From Paramesorhizobium sp049065735 (GTDB lineage: Bacteria; Pseudomonadota; Alphaproteobacteria; Rhizobiales; Rhizobiaceae): a DNA stretch of 64,000 nucleotides. Shown piece by piece: positions 32,856 through 40,270 of this stretch (its first letter is position 1; every line of letters begins with the position of its first letter). Where the stretch lies: positions 186,001 to 250,000 of the forward strand of contig NZ_JBAKHD010000001.1 in assembly GCF_049065735.1 (NCBI RefSeq). The letters are read 5' to 3'. The position numbers and the translations under genes are program-made. The notes beneath the pieces were generated by a model that was not told where the DNA came from, did no database searches, and saw only the letters and a program-made list of their open reading frames with translations.

Positions 32856-34015
32856 AACGACCGCTGAAACCGGATGCCGCCGCCCCAGACGGCATCGTCA
32901 TTGCCGGTGAGTTCTTTCGAGTTCTTCTTGTAAAGCAGTTCGGGCGTTACCGAAAAGCCGGGCGCGAGCGTGTAGGCGACGTTGGCGGCAACGGCCAACT
33001 GTTTGGAATCGTCGAACGAGACCTGCAGATTGCCGACGGCCTTGTCCGACAGCGCATAGCTCGCCCCGGCCCAGCCGATCCAGTCGCCGCCCCATGAGGC
33101 GTAGAAATTGTGCAAGCGATCCGCCACCGCGCCATCCGACCGCCAGCCCGCCATCACGAAGACCGAGAAATAGTCGGTGACGTTATAATCCGCGCGGACC
33201 TTGACCGCATATTCCTCGAAATTCGCGTCATAGCCGGCAACGGCGCCGATCGAGCCGCGGCCGTGCATATATTTGAGGCCGGCGGCGACATGCGGCACAT
33301 AGCTGTCGATGGTGTAATCATCAGTGCCCTGCTCCAGCGAGAGGATGGCCGAAAGCCCGTTGCTGCCGGTAAAAGTGTAGCTGATAAGCATAGTATCGTA
33401 GCCATAGGGCTCCAGCGTATCGTCATTGACGACATTGCCGGCATAGCCGAGGAAGGTCCGGAACGCGGTTTCGTCCTTGCCGATGCGCAGGCCGCCCAGT
33501 TCGATATAGGCAAAATTAAGCGTCGTGGTGTCGAAGCTGGCCCAGGCGCTCTCATATTGCTCCGGAACGGGCCGGGTGATCGTGTATGTCTGGTAGTTCG
33601 TATCATACTGGAAGCGGCTCTCGGTATAGGTATAGAGCGTGCCGAGTTCCGTCGCCGTCGCCGTCTGCGTGCGCAGCGCGAAGCGCGTGCCCAGATTCCA
33701 GGTATTGTTGAACTTCACCTCCGGCGTGTCCGCGTATAATCTCCGGCGGTCGAGCGCATAACTGCCGAGCGCGTCCCCTCCGCTCACGTCGAGACGGATA
33801 TAACCGGAGATGCGCAGACAGGTTTCCGTGCCCGGAATGAAGAAATAGCCTGCGCCGGTGGTATAGCATGCGCGTAAGTAATGTGCGTCGTCCGCTTCCG
33901 CCTGGGGGGCGGTCGTGTTTTGCGTCGCCGCGACGGCGTCAGCGGCGTTTGCCGCCTGGGCAGCCGAAATAGAGGCCAGGGCGGCGAAGCCGAAAAGAAT
34001 GCACTTGATGTTCAT
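32852..34015 (-). CDS. Porin, Omp2-like (pfam02530 type)
   Basis: A 387-residue outer-membrane channel. The signal peptide ends near Ala-Gln-Ala-Ala-Asn-Ala. The mature start carries the Rhizobiales porin signature: Tyr-Leu-Arg-Ala-Cys-Tyr-x-x-Gly-Ala-Gly-Tyr-Phe-Phe-Ile-Pro-Gly-Thr, then Cys-Leu-Arg-Ile-Ser-Gly-Tyr-Ile-Arg-Leu-Asp-Val, with two cysteines that probably form a disulfide. Alternating aromatic beta strands follow, and the chain ends Gly-Gly-Ile-Arg-Phe-Gln-Arg-Ser-Phe, with the C-terminal Phe needed for BAM-dependent assembly. It permits diffusion of small hydrophilic solutes. No second porin copy is adjacent, unlike the omp2a/omp2b pair of Brucella. Confidence 0.93.
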   Translation of the reverse strand: MNIKCILFGFAALASISAAQAANAADAVAATQNTTAPQAEADDAHYLRACYTTGAGYFFIPGTETCLRISGYIRLDVSGGDALGSYALDRRRLYADTPEVKFNNTWNLGTRFALRTQTATATELGTLYTYTESRFQYDTNYQTYTITRPVPEQYESAWASFDTTTLNFAYIELGGLRIGKDETAFRTFLGYAGNVVNDDTLEPYGYDTMLISYTFTGSNGLSAILSLEQGTDDYTIDSYVPHVAAGLKYMHGRGSIGAVAGYDANFEEYAVKVRADYNVTDYFSVFVMAGWRSDGAVADRLHNFYASWGGDWIGWAGASYALSDKAVGNLQVSFDDSKQLAVAANVAYTLAPGFSVTPELLYKKNSKELTGNDDAVWGGGIRFQRSF

Positions 34016-34050
34016 TGTCTGAACTCCAGTTCATCCGCCCCGGAATTTAC

Positions 34051-34317
34051 TCAGTGAGCCGTCATCCATTCGCGCGCGGCGCGAAGGGCGGTGGCAAGGT
34101 CGACCTTGCTCATGGAGACGGAAATCTCGTTGCGCATGATGGCGGCGCGTTCGCAACCTTTGACGGCGGCGATGTTGAACCATTTGTGCGCCGCGACGAG
34201 ATCGACATCGCAATCTCGTCCCGTGGCGTACATCATGCCCATTTCGAAGAGAATCTCGGCCTGTGTCGAGGCGTCGAAAGCGCCCGATTCCGTGCCGCGT
34301 ACTTCAAACCGTGCCAT
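34051..34317 (-). CDS. Small Sel1-repeat-like protein
   Basis: An 88-residue protein of helical repeats: Ala-Glu-Ile-Leu-Phe-Glu-Met-Gly-Met-Met-Tyr-Ala-Thr-Gly-Arg, then Asp-Leu-Val-Ala-Ala-His-Lys-Trp-Phe-Asn-Ile-Ala-Ala-Val-Lys-Gly, which matches one Sel1-like (TPR-related) unit. Such short single-repeat proteins occur across Rhizobiales and probably mediate protein contacts. ATG 34317 (Met-Ala-Arg-Phe-Glu) is chosen over a start seven codons upstream. It lies 35 bases upstream of the porin gene on the same strand, so the two could be co-transcribed. Confidence 0.8.
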   Translation of the reverse strand: MARFEVRGTESGAFDASTQAEILFEMGMMYATGRDCDVDLVAAHKWFNIAAVKGCERAAIMRNEISVSMSKVDLATALRAAREWMTAH

Positions 34318-34416
34318 TGTCCAAGTCCCTGTTTTCAATCGAACATCCGGTTTAAACCCGGTGCTCTTTCTATGCTTCGAGAGTGCCAGACAGGCTTGAA
34401 ATGGCTGTTAAGGAGG

Positions 34417-34473
34417 ATGCTTAAGCAAGTCGGAACAAAAGCTGAAACGAAAGTAAACTTATACTTCCGTTAA
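34417..34473 (+). CDS. Possible 18-residue small ORF before a terminator
   Basis: ATG CTT AAG ... TAA encodes MLKQVGTKAETKVNLYFR. A perfect AAGGAGG (34410-34416) abuts the ATG, which is tighter than the usual spacing, so translation is doubtful. A strong terminator follows 11 bases after the stop. The unit may instead be a small RNA. The rest of the gap 34318-34669 shows nothing else firm. Confidence 0.25.
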   Translation: MLKQVGTKAETKVNLYFR

Positions 34474-34484
34474 ACATGACGAGG

Positions 34485-34503
34485 CCCGGTTTTCCGGGTT
34501 TTT
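34485..34503 (+). terminator. Intrinsic terminator with no annotated gene upstream
   Basis: CCCGG-tttt-CCGGG followed by TTTTT on the + strand. The genes upstream (Sel1-like, porin) are on the other strand, so this terminator ends an unannotated + strand transcript or is shared with the small ORF at 34417. Confidence 0.65.
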
Positions 34504-34669
34504 GCCGAAAATTCTCGTAAAAAGTGAAATCGGGAAATCAACCACGCGCTAACCAAAGATTCGATTGGCATGGCTTCGGGTTTGCATTACTTTTACGTAC
34601 GCGTAAGGCCGATGCCGGGAGGAAAACGTCACCGGCCCCAAGGTTTAGTCATATCGGGAGGAACAAATA

Positions 34670-35017
34670 ATGCGCGCATTGATCGTCACGGCAGCCGCCA
34701 TTTTCACGCTGTCCGCCATGCCCGCGCTTGCGGAAGAGCCCATTGTCGGCTCATGGAAGCGGCCGAACGGCACCATCATCAAATACGAGCCCTGCGGCGC
34801 CGGCACCTATTGCGGCACCGTGATGACGGGCGAATACAAGGGCAAGTCCATCGGCTCCATGTCTGGCAAGGATGGCTCCTATAAAGGCAAGGTCAACAAG
34901 CTTGACGAAGGCAAGACTTATACCGGCAAGGCGAGCGTCAAGGGAAACACCCTGTCGCTATCCGGCTGTGTGATGGGTGGATTGATCTGCAAAAGCGAGA
35001 ATCTGGCGCGGCAATAG
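34670..35017 (+). CDS. DUF2147-like exported protein
   Basis: A 115-residue periplasmic protein. The signal peptide (Thr-Ala-Ala-Ala-Ile-Phe-Thr-Leu-Ser-Ala-Met-Pro-Ala-Leu-Ala) ends at residue 21. The mature part begins Glu-Pro-Ile-Val-Gly-Ser-Trp-Lys-Arg-Pro-Asn-Gly-Thr-Ile-Ile, followed by Tyr-Cys-Gly-Thr-Val-Met-Thr-Gly and Leu-Ser-Gly-Cys-Val-Met-Gly-Gly-Leu-Ile-Cys. This matches DUF2147, a lipocalin-like beta-barrel family of unknown function. Four cysteines suggest disulfides. A GGGAGG ribosome binding site precedes ATG 34670. It appears monocistronic. Confidence 0.85.
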   Translation: MRALIVTAAAIFTLSAMPALAEEPIVGSWKRPNGTIIKYEPCGAGTYCGTVMTGEYKGKSIGSMSGKDGSYKGKVNKLDEGKTYTGKASVKGNTLSLSGCVMGGLICKSENLARQ

Positions 35018-35039
35018 GCGACACGCCCGCCGTTCCTAT

Positions 35040-35072
35040 GCGGCATCCCCCTCGCGAGAGCGGGGGCGCCGC
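35040..35072 (+). terminator. GC-rich hairpin after the DUF2147-like gene
   Basis: GCGGC and GCCGC arms enclose CCCCC/GGGGG, 22 bases after the stop codon. There is no T-tract, so it may be a weak or Rho-assisted terminator. Confidence 0.4.
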
Positions 35073-35180
35073 CAAGCCGACATGAGCCATCGATACTTAG
35101 TAAATTTTTATGTAAATCCAGCAGATTGCGCTTTTAAACTGGCGATCAATTGCGCTCCTCAAGTCCCGTTAAATAGAGAG

Positions 35181-35229
35181 AGCGTTACGTTATATCATGC
35201 ACGAAAGCGTTACTATTGCACGTAACGCT
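35181..35229. promoter_or_regulatory. Three AGCGTTAC boxes upstream of the repeat-protein gene
   Basis: AGCGTTACGT (35181-35190) and ACGTAACGCT (35220-35229) are perfect 10-base inverted arms; a third AGCGTTAC (35206-35213) lies between them in direct orientation. The boxes are 125-170 bases before the start codon, in an AT-richer gap (35018-35353) with no other gene. Confidence 0.6.
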
Positions 35230-35353
35230 ATAACATATTCACAACACAATTCGGCATCAGGACTCCCCGCCCGCTGCCTGCCAGTTTCAGTTGTAATGCG
35301 GGATTGGCCGGTAGCAGGTACTGACGCTGAGAGCATCAAAAGGAGTACTTGTG

Positions 35354-37303
35354 ATGCACCGCAAACTCGTAACCACGCTCCTCGCGAGCACCATCGCCGC
35401 CGGCTTCGGTCTTGGCACCGTGGCTGCAAGTGCAGCCGCCTTGCCGCCCCATCGCCACCGGGCCGGTGAAATCCACATTCAGCAGCCGGGCGGCCGTGTC
35501 GGCACGCCGCGTGACGGCGGCCCGCAATATGCAGGCGGCCGTGTGGGCACGCCGCATGACGGCGGCCCGCAGAGCACCGGGGGCCGTGTCGGCACGCCGC
35601 ACGATGGCGGCCCGCAGAGCACCGGCGGCCGTGTCGGCACGCCGCGTGACGGCGGCCCGCAATATGCAGGCGGCCGTGTGGGCACGCCGCATGACGGCGG
35701 CCCGCAGAGCACCGGGGGCCGTGTGGGCACGCCGCATGACGGCGGTCCGCAGAGCACCGGGGGCCGTGTGGGCACGCCGCATGACGGCGGTCCGCAGAGC
35801 ACCGGGGGCCGTGTCGGCACGCCGCATGACGGCGGTCCGCAGAGCACCGGGGGCCGTGTCGGCACGCCGCATGATGGCGGTCCGCAAAGCACCGGGGGCC
35901 GTGTCGGCACGCCGCATGATGGCGGTCCGCAAAGCACCGGGGGCCGTGTCGGCACGCCGCACAATGGCGGTCCGCAAAGCACCGGGGGCCGTGTCGGCAC
36001 GCCGCACAATGGCGGTCCGCAGAGCACCGGGGGCCGTGTGGGCACGCCGCACAATGGCGGCCCGCAGAGCACCGGCGGCCGTGTGGGCACGCCGCACAAT
36101 GGCGGCCCGCAGAGCACCGGCGGCCGTGTGGGCACGCCGCACAATGGCGGCCCGCAGAGCACCGGGGGCCGTGTCGGCACGCCGCATGACGGCGGTCCGC
36201 AGAGCACCGGGGGCCGTGTGGGCACGCCGCATGACGGCGGTCCGCAGCGCACCGGGGGCCGTGTCGGCACGCCGCATGATGGCGGCCCGCAGCGCACCGG
36301 GGGCCGTGTCGGCACGCCGCATGACGGCGGTCCGCAGAGCACCGGGGGCCGTGTCGGCACGCCGCACGATGGCGGCCCGCAGAGCACCGGCGGCCGTGTC
36401 GGCACGCCGCATGACGGCGGTCCGCAGCGCACCGGCGGCCGTGTCGGCACGCCGCATGATGGCGGTCCGCAGCGCGTAGGCGGCCGCGTCGGCACGCCGC
36501 ACGATGGCGGCCCGCAGATCACGGGCGGTCGTGTCGGCACCCCGCATGACGGCGGCCCGCAGAGCACCGGGGGCCGTGTCGGCACCCCGCATGACGGCGG
36601 TCCGCAGCGCGTAGGCGGCCGCGTCGGCACGCCGCACAATGGCGGCCCGCAGATCACGGGCGGTCGTGTCGGCACCCCGCACAATGGCGGCCCGCAGCGC
36701 GTAGGCGGCCGTGTCGGCGCCCCGCACGATGGTGGCCCGCAGAGCGCCGGTGGTCCTTCGATTGGGTCGGGAGCTCAGCCGGGTGGCAATCCCCCGATCG
36801 GATCGGGCGCCCAGCCGGGCGGCAACGGTGGCCCTGCCATCGGTTCGGGTGCCCAGCCCAATGGCGGTCCCGGTATTGGTTCGGGCGCCCAGCCGGGCGG
36901 CAACGGTGGCCCTGCCATCGGATCGGGTGCCCAGCCCAATGGCGGTCCCGGTATTGGTTCGGGCGCTCAGCCGGGCGGTAAGGGTGGCCCTGCCATCGGA
37001 TCGGGTGCCCAGCCCAATGGCGGTCCCGGTATTGGTTCGGGCGCTCAGCCGGGCGGTAAGGGTGGCCCTGCCATCGGTTCGGGTGCTCAGCCCAATGGCG
37101 GTCCCGGTATCGGATCGGGTGCCCAGCCGGGCGGCAACGGTGGCCCTGCCATCGGATCGGGTGCCCAGCCCAATGGCGGTCCCGCTATCGGTCAGGGTGC
37201 TCAGCCCAACGGGGGTCCTTCGATCGGAAGTGGAGCGACCGCACATATCGGGTCGCTCCACGGTATTCACCTGAGTGGGCCTCATGGTGGATCCAGACGC
37301 TAA
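35354..37303 (+). CDS. Secreted Gly/Pro-rich protein with 28 tandem 15-residue repeats
   Basis: A 649-residue protein with a signal peptide (basic start, then Leu-Leu-Ala-Ser-Thr-Ile-Ala-Ala-Gly-Phe, cleavage near Ala-Ser-Ala-Ala). Exactly 28 units of 45 nt (35489-36748) encode Gly-Gly-Arg-Val-Gly-Thr-Pro-His-(Asp/Asn)-Gly-Gly-Pro-Gln-x-x, so most units carry one His. A second region (36749-37245) has 12 Gly-Ala-Gln-Pro motifs in about 26-residue super-repeats. The tail reads His-Ile-Gly-Ser-Leu-His-Gly-Ile-His. AAAAGGAG precedes ATG 35354 (GTG 35351 also possible). Signal peptide, ribosome site and a following terminator mark this frame as real although other frames are also open. Function unknown; metal binding or an extended surface or cell-wall spacer are guesses. 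Confidence 0.8.
   Translation: MHRKLVTTLLASTIAAGFGLGTVAASAAALPPHRHRAGEIHIQQPGGRVGTPRDGGPQYAGGRVGTPHDGGPQSTGGRVGTPHDGGPQSTGGRVGTPRDGGPQYAGGRVGTPHDGGPQSTGGRVGTPHDGGPQSTGGRVGTPHDGGPQSTGGRVGTPHDGGPQSTGGRVGTPHDGGPQSTGGRVGTPHDGGPQSTGGRVGTPHNGGPQSTGGRVGTPHNGGPQSTGGRVGTPHNGGPQSTGGRVGTPHNGGPQSTGGRVGTPHNGGPQSTGGRVGTPHDGGPQSTGGRVGTPHDGGPQRTGGRVGTPHDGGPQRTGGRVGTPHDGGPQSTGGRVGTPHDGGPQSTGGRVGTPHDGGPQRTGGRVGTPHDGGPQRVGGRVGTPHDGGPQITGGRVGTPHDGGPQSTGGRVGTPHDGGPQRVGGRVGTPHNGGPQITGGRVGTPHNGGPQRVGGRVGAPHDGGPQSAGGPSIGSGAQPGGNPPIGSGAQPGGNGGPAIGSGAQPNGGPGIGSGAQPGGNGGPAIGSGAQPNGGPGIGSGAQPGGKGGPAIGSGAQPNGGPGIGSGAQPGGKGGPAIGSGAQPNGGPGIGSGAQPGGNGGPAIGSGAQPNGGPAIGQGAQPNGGPSIGSGATAHIGSLHGIHLSGPHGGSRR
35489..36748. repeat. 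45-nt tandem repeat array, 28 units
   Basis: Twenty-eight in-frame 45-nt units with no gaps. Units 1-2 equal units 4-5 base for base, units 11-15 share the Asn variant, and Arg-Val and Ile-Thr variants alternate near the end. These blocks show spread by slippage or unequal crossing over, so copy number should vary between strains. Confidence 0.97.
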
Positions 37304-37322
37304 TTTTATGCGTCCAGCTTTG

Positions 37323-37346
37323 GAGGCCGGCTTTCGAGCCGGCCTC
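37323..37346. terminator. Hairpin between the repeat-protein gene and the GST gene
   Basis: GAGGCCGGCT-ttcg-AGCCGGCCTC is a perfect 10-bp stem with a TTCG tetraloop, 19 bases after the repeat-gene stop. The T-tract is weak. It can serve both convergent genes. Confidence 0.7.
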
Positions 37347-37391
37347 TGCTTATCTAGGAAGACAAAATATCTAAAACAAGGAAGGTGGCGT

Positions 37392-38093
37392 TTACCGCGC
37401 CTTCTGCCCGAAGAGCACCTTCTGCGCGTCCTTATCCTCGGCGAGGTTGGTCCTCGCTTCCTTGCCCAGCGCCATGCCGCGCTGAACGGCTGGGCGGGCC
37501 GTGACTGTCTCGAACCAGCGCTTCAGGTTCGGGAAATCCTCGAGCTTCTGGTCGTAGTTCTTGTAGGCGCTGATCCAGCCGATGCAGGCGATATCGGCAA
37601 TGGAGTACTCATCCGCCAGATAATCGCGGCCTTCGAGGCGGCGGTTCATCACGCCGTAGAGCCGGTTGACCTCATTGGTGTAACGGTCGATGCCGTACTG
37701 GATCTTCTCGGGCGCATAGATGCGGAAATGGCCCGCTTGGCCGGACATGGGGCCGAGCCCGCCCATCTGCCACATCAGCCATTCCTCGGTCGCCACGCGC
37801 TTGCGCTCGTCGGTGGGGTAGAACTTGCCGAACTTCCGTCCGAGATACTGCAGGATGGCGCCGGATTCGAACACCGAGATCGGCTCGCCGCCTGGGCCTT
37901 CCGGGTCGATGATGGCGGGCATGCGGTTGTTCGGCGCGATCTTCAGGAAATCCGGCTTGAACTGGTCGCCCTTGCCGATATTGACATATTTGACCTCATA
38001 GGGAACGCCCAGTTCCTCCAGCATGATGCTGATCTTGTGGCCGTTGGGCGTCGGCCAGTAATAAAGTTCGATCGGCTTTGTCTGTGTCGTCAT
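37392..38093 (-). CDS. Glutathione S-transferase-family protein (YfcG/Ure2-like)
   Basis: A 233-residue GST: thioredoxin-like N-domain (Leu-Tyr-Tyr-Trp-Pro-Thr-Pro-Asn-Gly-His-Lys-Ile-Ser-Ile, Asn-Asn-Arg-Met-Pro-Ala-Ile, and the glutathione-binding Phe-Glu-Ser-Gly-Ala-Ile-Leu-Gln-Tyr-Leu) and an all-helical C-domain. The Thr-Pro-Asn-Gly loop and length place it with the Nu-class YfcG/YghU-type enzymes, which have disulfide-bond reductase activity. It should be a cytoplasmic dimer. It is convergent with the repeat-protein gene and separated from it by a hairpin. The substrate is not known. Confidence 0.93.
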   Translation of the reverse strand: MTTQTKPIELYYWPTPNGHKISIMLEELGVPYEVKYVNIGKGDQFKPDFLKIAPNNRMPAIIDPEGPGGEPISVFESGAILQYLGRKFGKFYPTDERKRVATEEWLMWQMGGLGPMSGQAGHFRIYAPEKIQYGIDRYTNEVNRLYGVMNRRLEGRDYLADEYSIADIACIGWISAYKNYDQKLEDFPNLKRWFETVTARPAVQRGMALGKEARTNLAEDKDAQKVLFGQKAR

Positions 38094-38277
38094 GAAAATC
38101 TCCCGGAATCAGGCAAGGGGTGAGGCTGAGGAGCATAGCAGATATGGCCCTCCGCCAATATCGCAACAAGCCGGGCTTTACCTCACGTCAAAGTGTTTGA
38201 ACGGCGGATGAACGGCGCTCTCAGCATGCATTCAGCCTCGAACGGCTATCTCTAGGTCATCAACGAAGGACGACCTC

Positions 38278-38424
38278 ATGCTGTTGCGGCGTTTTACCAT
38301 TTTCAGTCTTTTCCTCATGGGACTCGCGATTCTGACCGGCGGCCTCGTCCATGAGGCCCGCAAGGCGAACGCGCAGAAGCCGCTTTTCGAGGCTTCGCAA
38401 ACCCCCAAGGCGGGACTGCAATGA
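38278..38424 (+). CDS. Predicted 48-residue single-pass membrane protein
   Basis: ATG 38278 follows GAAGGACG by seven bases. The product has two Arg near the start, a hydrophobic segment from about residue 6 to 24 (Phe-Thr-Ile-Phe-Ser-Leu-Phe-Leu-Met-Gly-Leu-Ala-Ile-Leu-Thr) and a polar tail (His-Glu-Ala-Arg-Lys-Ala-Asn-Ala-Gln). It may be a membrane anchor or a short exported peptide cleaved after Asn-Ala. The stop overlaps the next small ORF in ATGA, which is the main evidence that both are real. I recognise no family. Confidence 0.55.
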   Translation: MLLRRFTIFSLFLMGLAILTGGLVHEARKANAQKPLFEASQTPKAGLQ

Positions 38425-38588
38425 CCGCCAGAATGCGCGCCTCCGCCGCTATCTTCCTGCGCATGGTCGTCTTCGCCGCGGTTCTGGTGGGGCCGGTGGG
38501 CGCTTTCGCGGCAATGCAGGCGAACAAGGCTCCCGGCATTCAGGGAGCGGGCCTCGTCCTGCTCGTCACCCTCCAGCGGGAGGGATAA
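38421..38588 (+). CDS. Predicted 55-residue membrane protein, coupled to the preceding ORF
   Basis: Starts inside the stop codon of the 48-residue ORF (ATGA overlap). The product has Arg at positions 4 and 6, a hydrophobic segment around residues 9-31 (Ile-Phe-Leu-Arg-Met-Val-Val-Phe-Ala-Ala-Val-Leu-Val-Gly-Pro-Val-Gly-Ala-Phe) and a second, weaker one at the end (Gly-Leu-Val-Leu-Leu-Val-Thr-Leu). It ends 55 bases before the AMP nucleosidase start codon. Two coupled tiny membrane proteins suggest a small membrane complex; the role is unknown. Confidence 0.5.
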   Translation: MTARMRASAAIFLRMVVFAAVLVGPVGAFAAMQANKAPGIQGAGLVLLVTLQREG

Positions 38589-38643
38589 ACGAAACTTCGG
38601 CGGTGTCTGCAATTTTTCAAAATCATGCCCTATTATTAGGCGC

Positions 38644-40146
38644 ATGGAAAATCGAATCGGCACTCCCCATCATCCCGGCATTCAAACGCCTCCCCATCAG
38701 GAACCCGAGCAATTCACCGATGCCCGCGCGGCGGTCGATTGCCTGCGCGCGCTCTATGAACGCAACACCGCGTTCCTGCGCGACGCCTTTGACCGGATCG
38801 CGCAAGGGGAGGGGGGAAGTGAGCGCTATCGCGCCTATTATCCCGAATTGCGGCTTTCGACCACCAGCTTTGCCCATGTCGATTCCCGGCTGGCATTCGG
38901 CCATGTCTCGACGCCTGGCATCTATTCCACGACGATTACCCGGCCGGACCTGTTCGATGAATATCTCCACGAGCAGATCAGGCTCTTGATCCGCAATCAC
39001 GGCGTACCCGTCACCGTGCAGGAATCGCTGGTGCCTATCCCCATTCACTTTGCCTTCCTCGAGGGGACGCATATCAAGGCCGGCGTCGCGGAGGCATTCG
39101 CCCGCCCGCTGCGCGATATTTTTGACGTCCCTGATCTTGCCGCCACCGATGACCGCATCGTCAACGGCGATTATGAGCTTGCGCCCGGCGAGGCCATGCC
39201 GCTTGCGCCTTTCACCGGCCAGCGGGTGGACTATTCGCTGCATCGCCTTGCGCATTATACGGCCACCAGCCCGGCGCATTTCCAGAACTTCGTTCTCTTC
39301 ACCAATTACCAGTTCTATGTCGATGAGTTCTGCGCCTATGCGCGGGAGCTGATGTCGGAAGGTGGCGGCGGATATGCGAAATTCGTCGAGCCCGGCAATC
39401 TCGTCACCCTTGCCGGCGATCATGCGCCCTCCATCGGCCTGCCCCTGCATCGCCTGCCGCAAATGCCGGCCTATCATCTGGTCATGCCGGACCAGTCGGG
39501 CATCACCATGATCAATATCGGCGTCGGCCCGTCCAACGCCAAGACCATCACCGACCACGTCGCCGTGCTGCGCCCCCATGCCTGGCTGATGCTTGGGCAC
39601 TGCGCGGGCCTGCGCAACAGCCAGGAGCTGGGCGACTATGTTCTCGCCCACGCCTATGTGCGCGAGGACCATGTGCTCGATGACGATCTGCCGGTCTGGG
39701 TGCCACTGCCCGCGCTCGCCGAAGTGCAGGTGGCGCTGGAGGAGGCGGTGGAGGAGATCACCGGTCTTGAGGGCTACGATCTGAAGCGGATCATGCGCAC
39801 CGGCACCGTGGCGACCATCGACAACCGCAATTGGGAACTGCGCGACCAGCGCGGCCCGGTGCATCGCCTGTCGCAATCGCGCGCAGTGGCGCTCGACATG
39901 GAGTCGGCCACCATCGCCGCCAACGGCTTCCGCTTCCGCGTTCCCTACGGCACGCTGCTCTGCGTTTCCGACAAGCCGCTTCATGGGGAGCTGAAACTGC
40001 CGGGCATGGCGACGGAGTTCTACAAACGGCAAGTGGCGCAGCATCTCCAGATCGGCATCCGCGCCATGGAAAAACTCCGCGCCATGCCGCCGGAACGCCT
40101 GCATTCGCGAAAGTTAAGGAGCTTTTTCGAGACGGCGTTTCAGTAG
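38644..40146 (+). CDS. amn: AMP nucleosidase
   Basis: A 500-residue enzyme hydrolysing AMP to adenine and ribose 5-phosphate, a control point of the adenylate pool. The N-terminal regulatory domain (Tyr-Pro-Glu-Leu-Arg, Arg-Leu-Ala-Phe-Gly-His-Val) precedes a nucleoside-phosphorylase-type catalytic domain with Ile-Gly-Val-Gly-Pro-Ser-Asn-Ala-Lys-Thr, Met-Leu-Gly-His-Cys-Ala-Gly-Leu-Arg, Ala-Leu-Asp-Met-Glu-Ser-Ala-Thr and Cys-Val-Ser-Asp-Lys-Pro-Leu-His-Gly-Glu. These are the canonical Amn signatures, and the length is normal. It stands alone on the + strand after two small membrane-protein ORFs. Confidence 0.96.
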   Translation: MENRIGTPHHPGIQTPPHQEPEQFTDARAAVDCLRALYERNTAFLRDAFDRIAQGEGGSERYRAYYPELRLSTTSFAHVDSRLAFGHVSTPGIYSTTITRPDLFDEYLHEQIRLLIRNHGVPVTVQESLVPIPIHFAFLEGTHIKAGVAEAFARPLRDIFDVPDLAATDDRIVNGDYELAPGEAMPLAPFTGQRVDYSLHRLAHYTATSPAHFQNFVLFTNYQFYVDEFCAYARELMSEGGGGYAKFVEPGNLVTLAGDHAPSIGLPLHRLPQMPAYHLVMPDQSGITMINIGVGPSNAKTITDHVAVLRPHAWLMLGHCAGLRNSQELGDYVLAHAYVREDHVLDDDLPVWVPLPALAEVQVALEEAVEEITGLEGYDLKRIMRTGTVATIDNRNWELRDQRGPVHRLSQSRAVALDMESATIAANGFRFRVPYGTLLCVSDKPLHGELKLPGMATEFYKRQVAQHLQIGIRAMEKLRAMPPERLHSRKLRSFFETAFQ

Positions 40147-40270
40147 GGCGATACCCCGTCCAGCGCAGCGCGACGGATGGATTTGTGCGAGCGTTTGAAT
40201 CCCGCATTTCATCTTTATTCTATATGCGTCCAGCCATCTCCCAGCCGCAATCCTCTTTTTACTGCGCGTT

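Noticed and set aside
34593..34606. TTACG-tacg-CGTAA upstream of the DUF2147-like gene
   Set aside because: The arms are only five bases long, too short to claim as an operator without other copies.
35489..36748. Possible CRISPR array (regular 45-nt periodicity)
   Set aside because: The units are contiguous, in frame and lack unique spacers; they encode a protein repeat.
35336..37285. Antisense ORFs of 649 and 401 residues and another + frame over the repeat array
   Set aside because: A stop-free 45-nt repeat leaves several frames open automatically. Only the + frame from 35354 has a ribosome binding site, signal peptide and following terminator.
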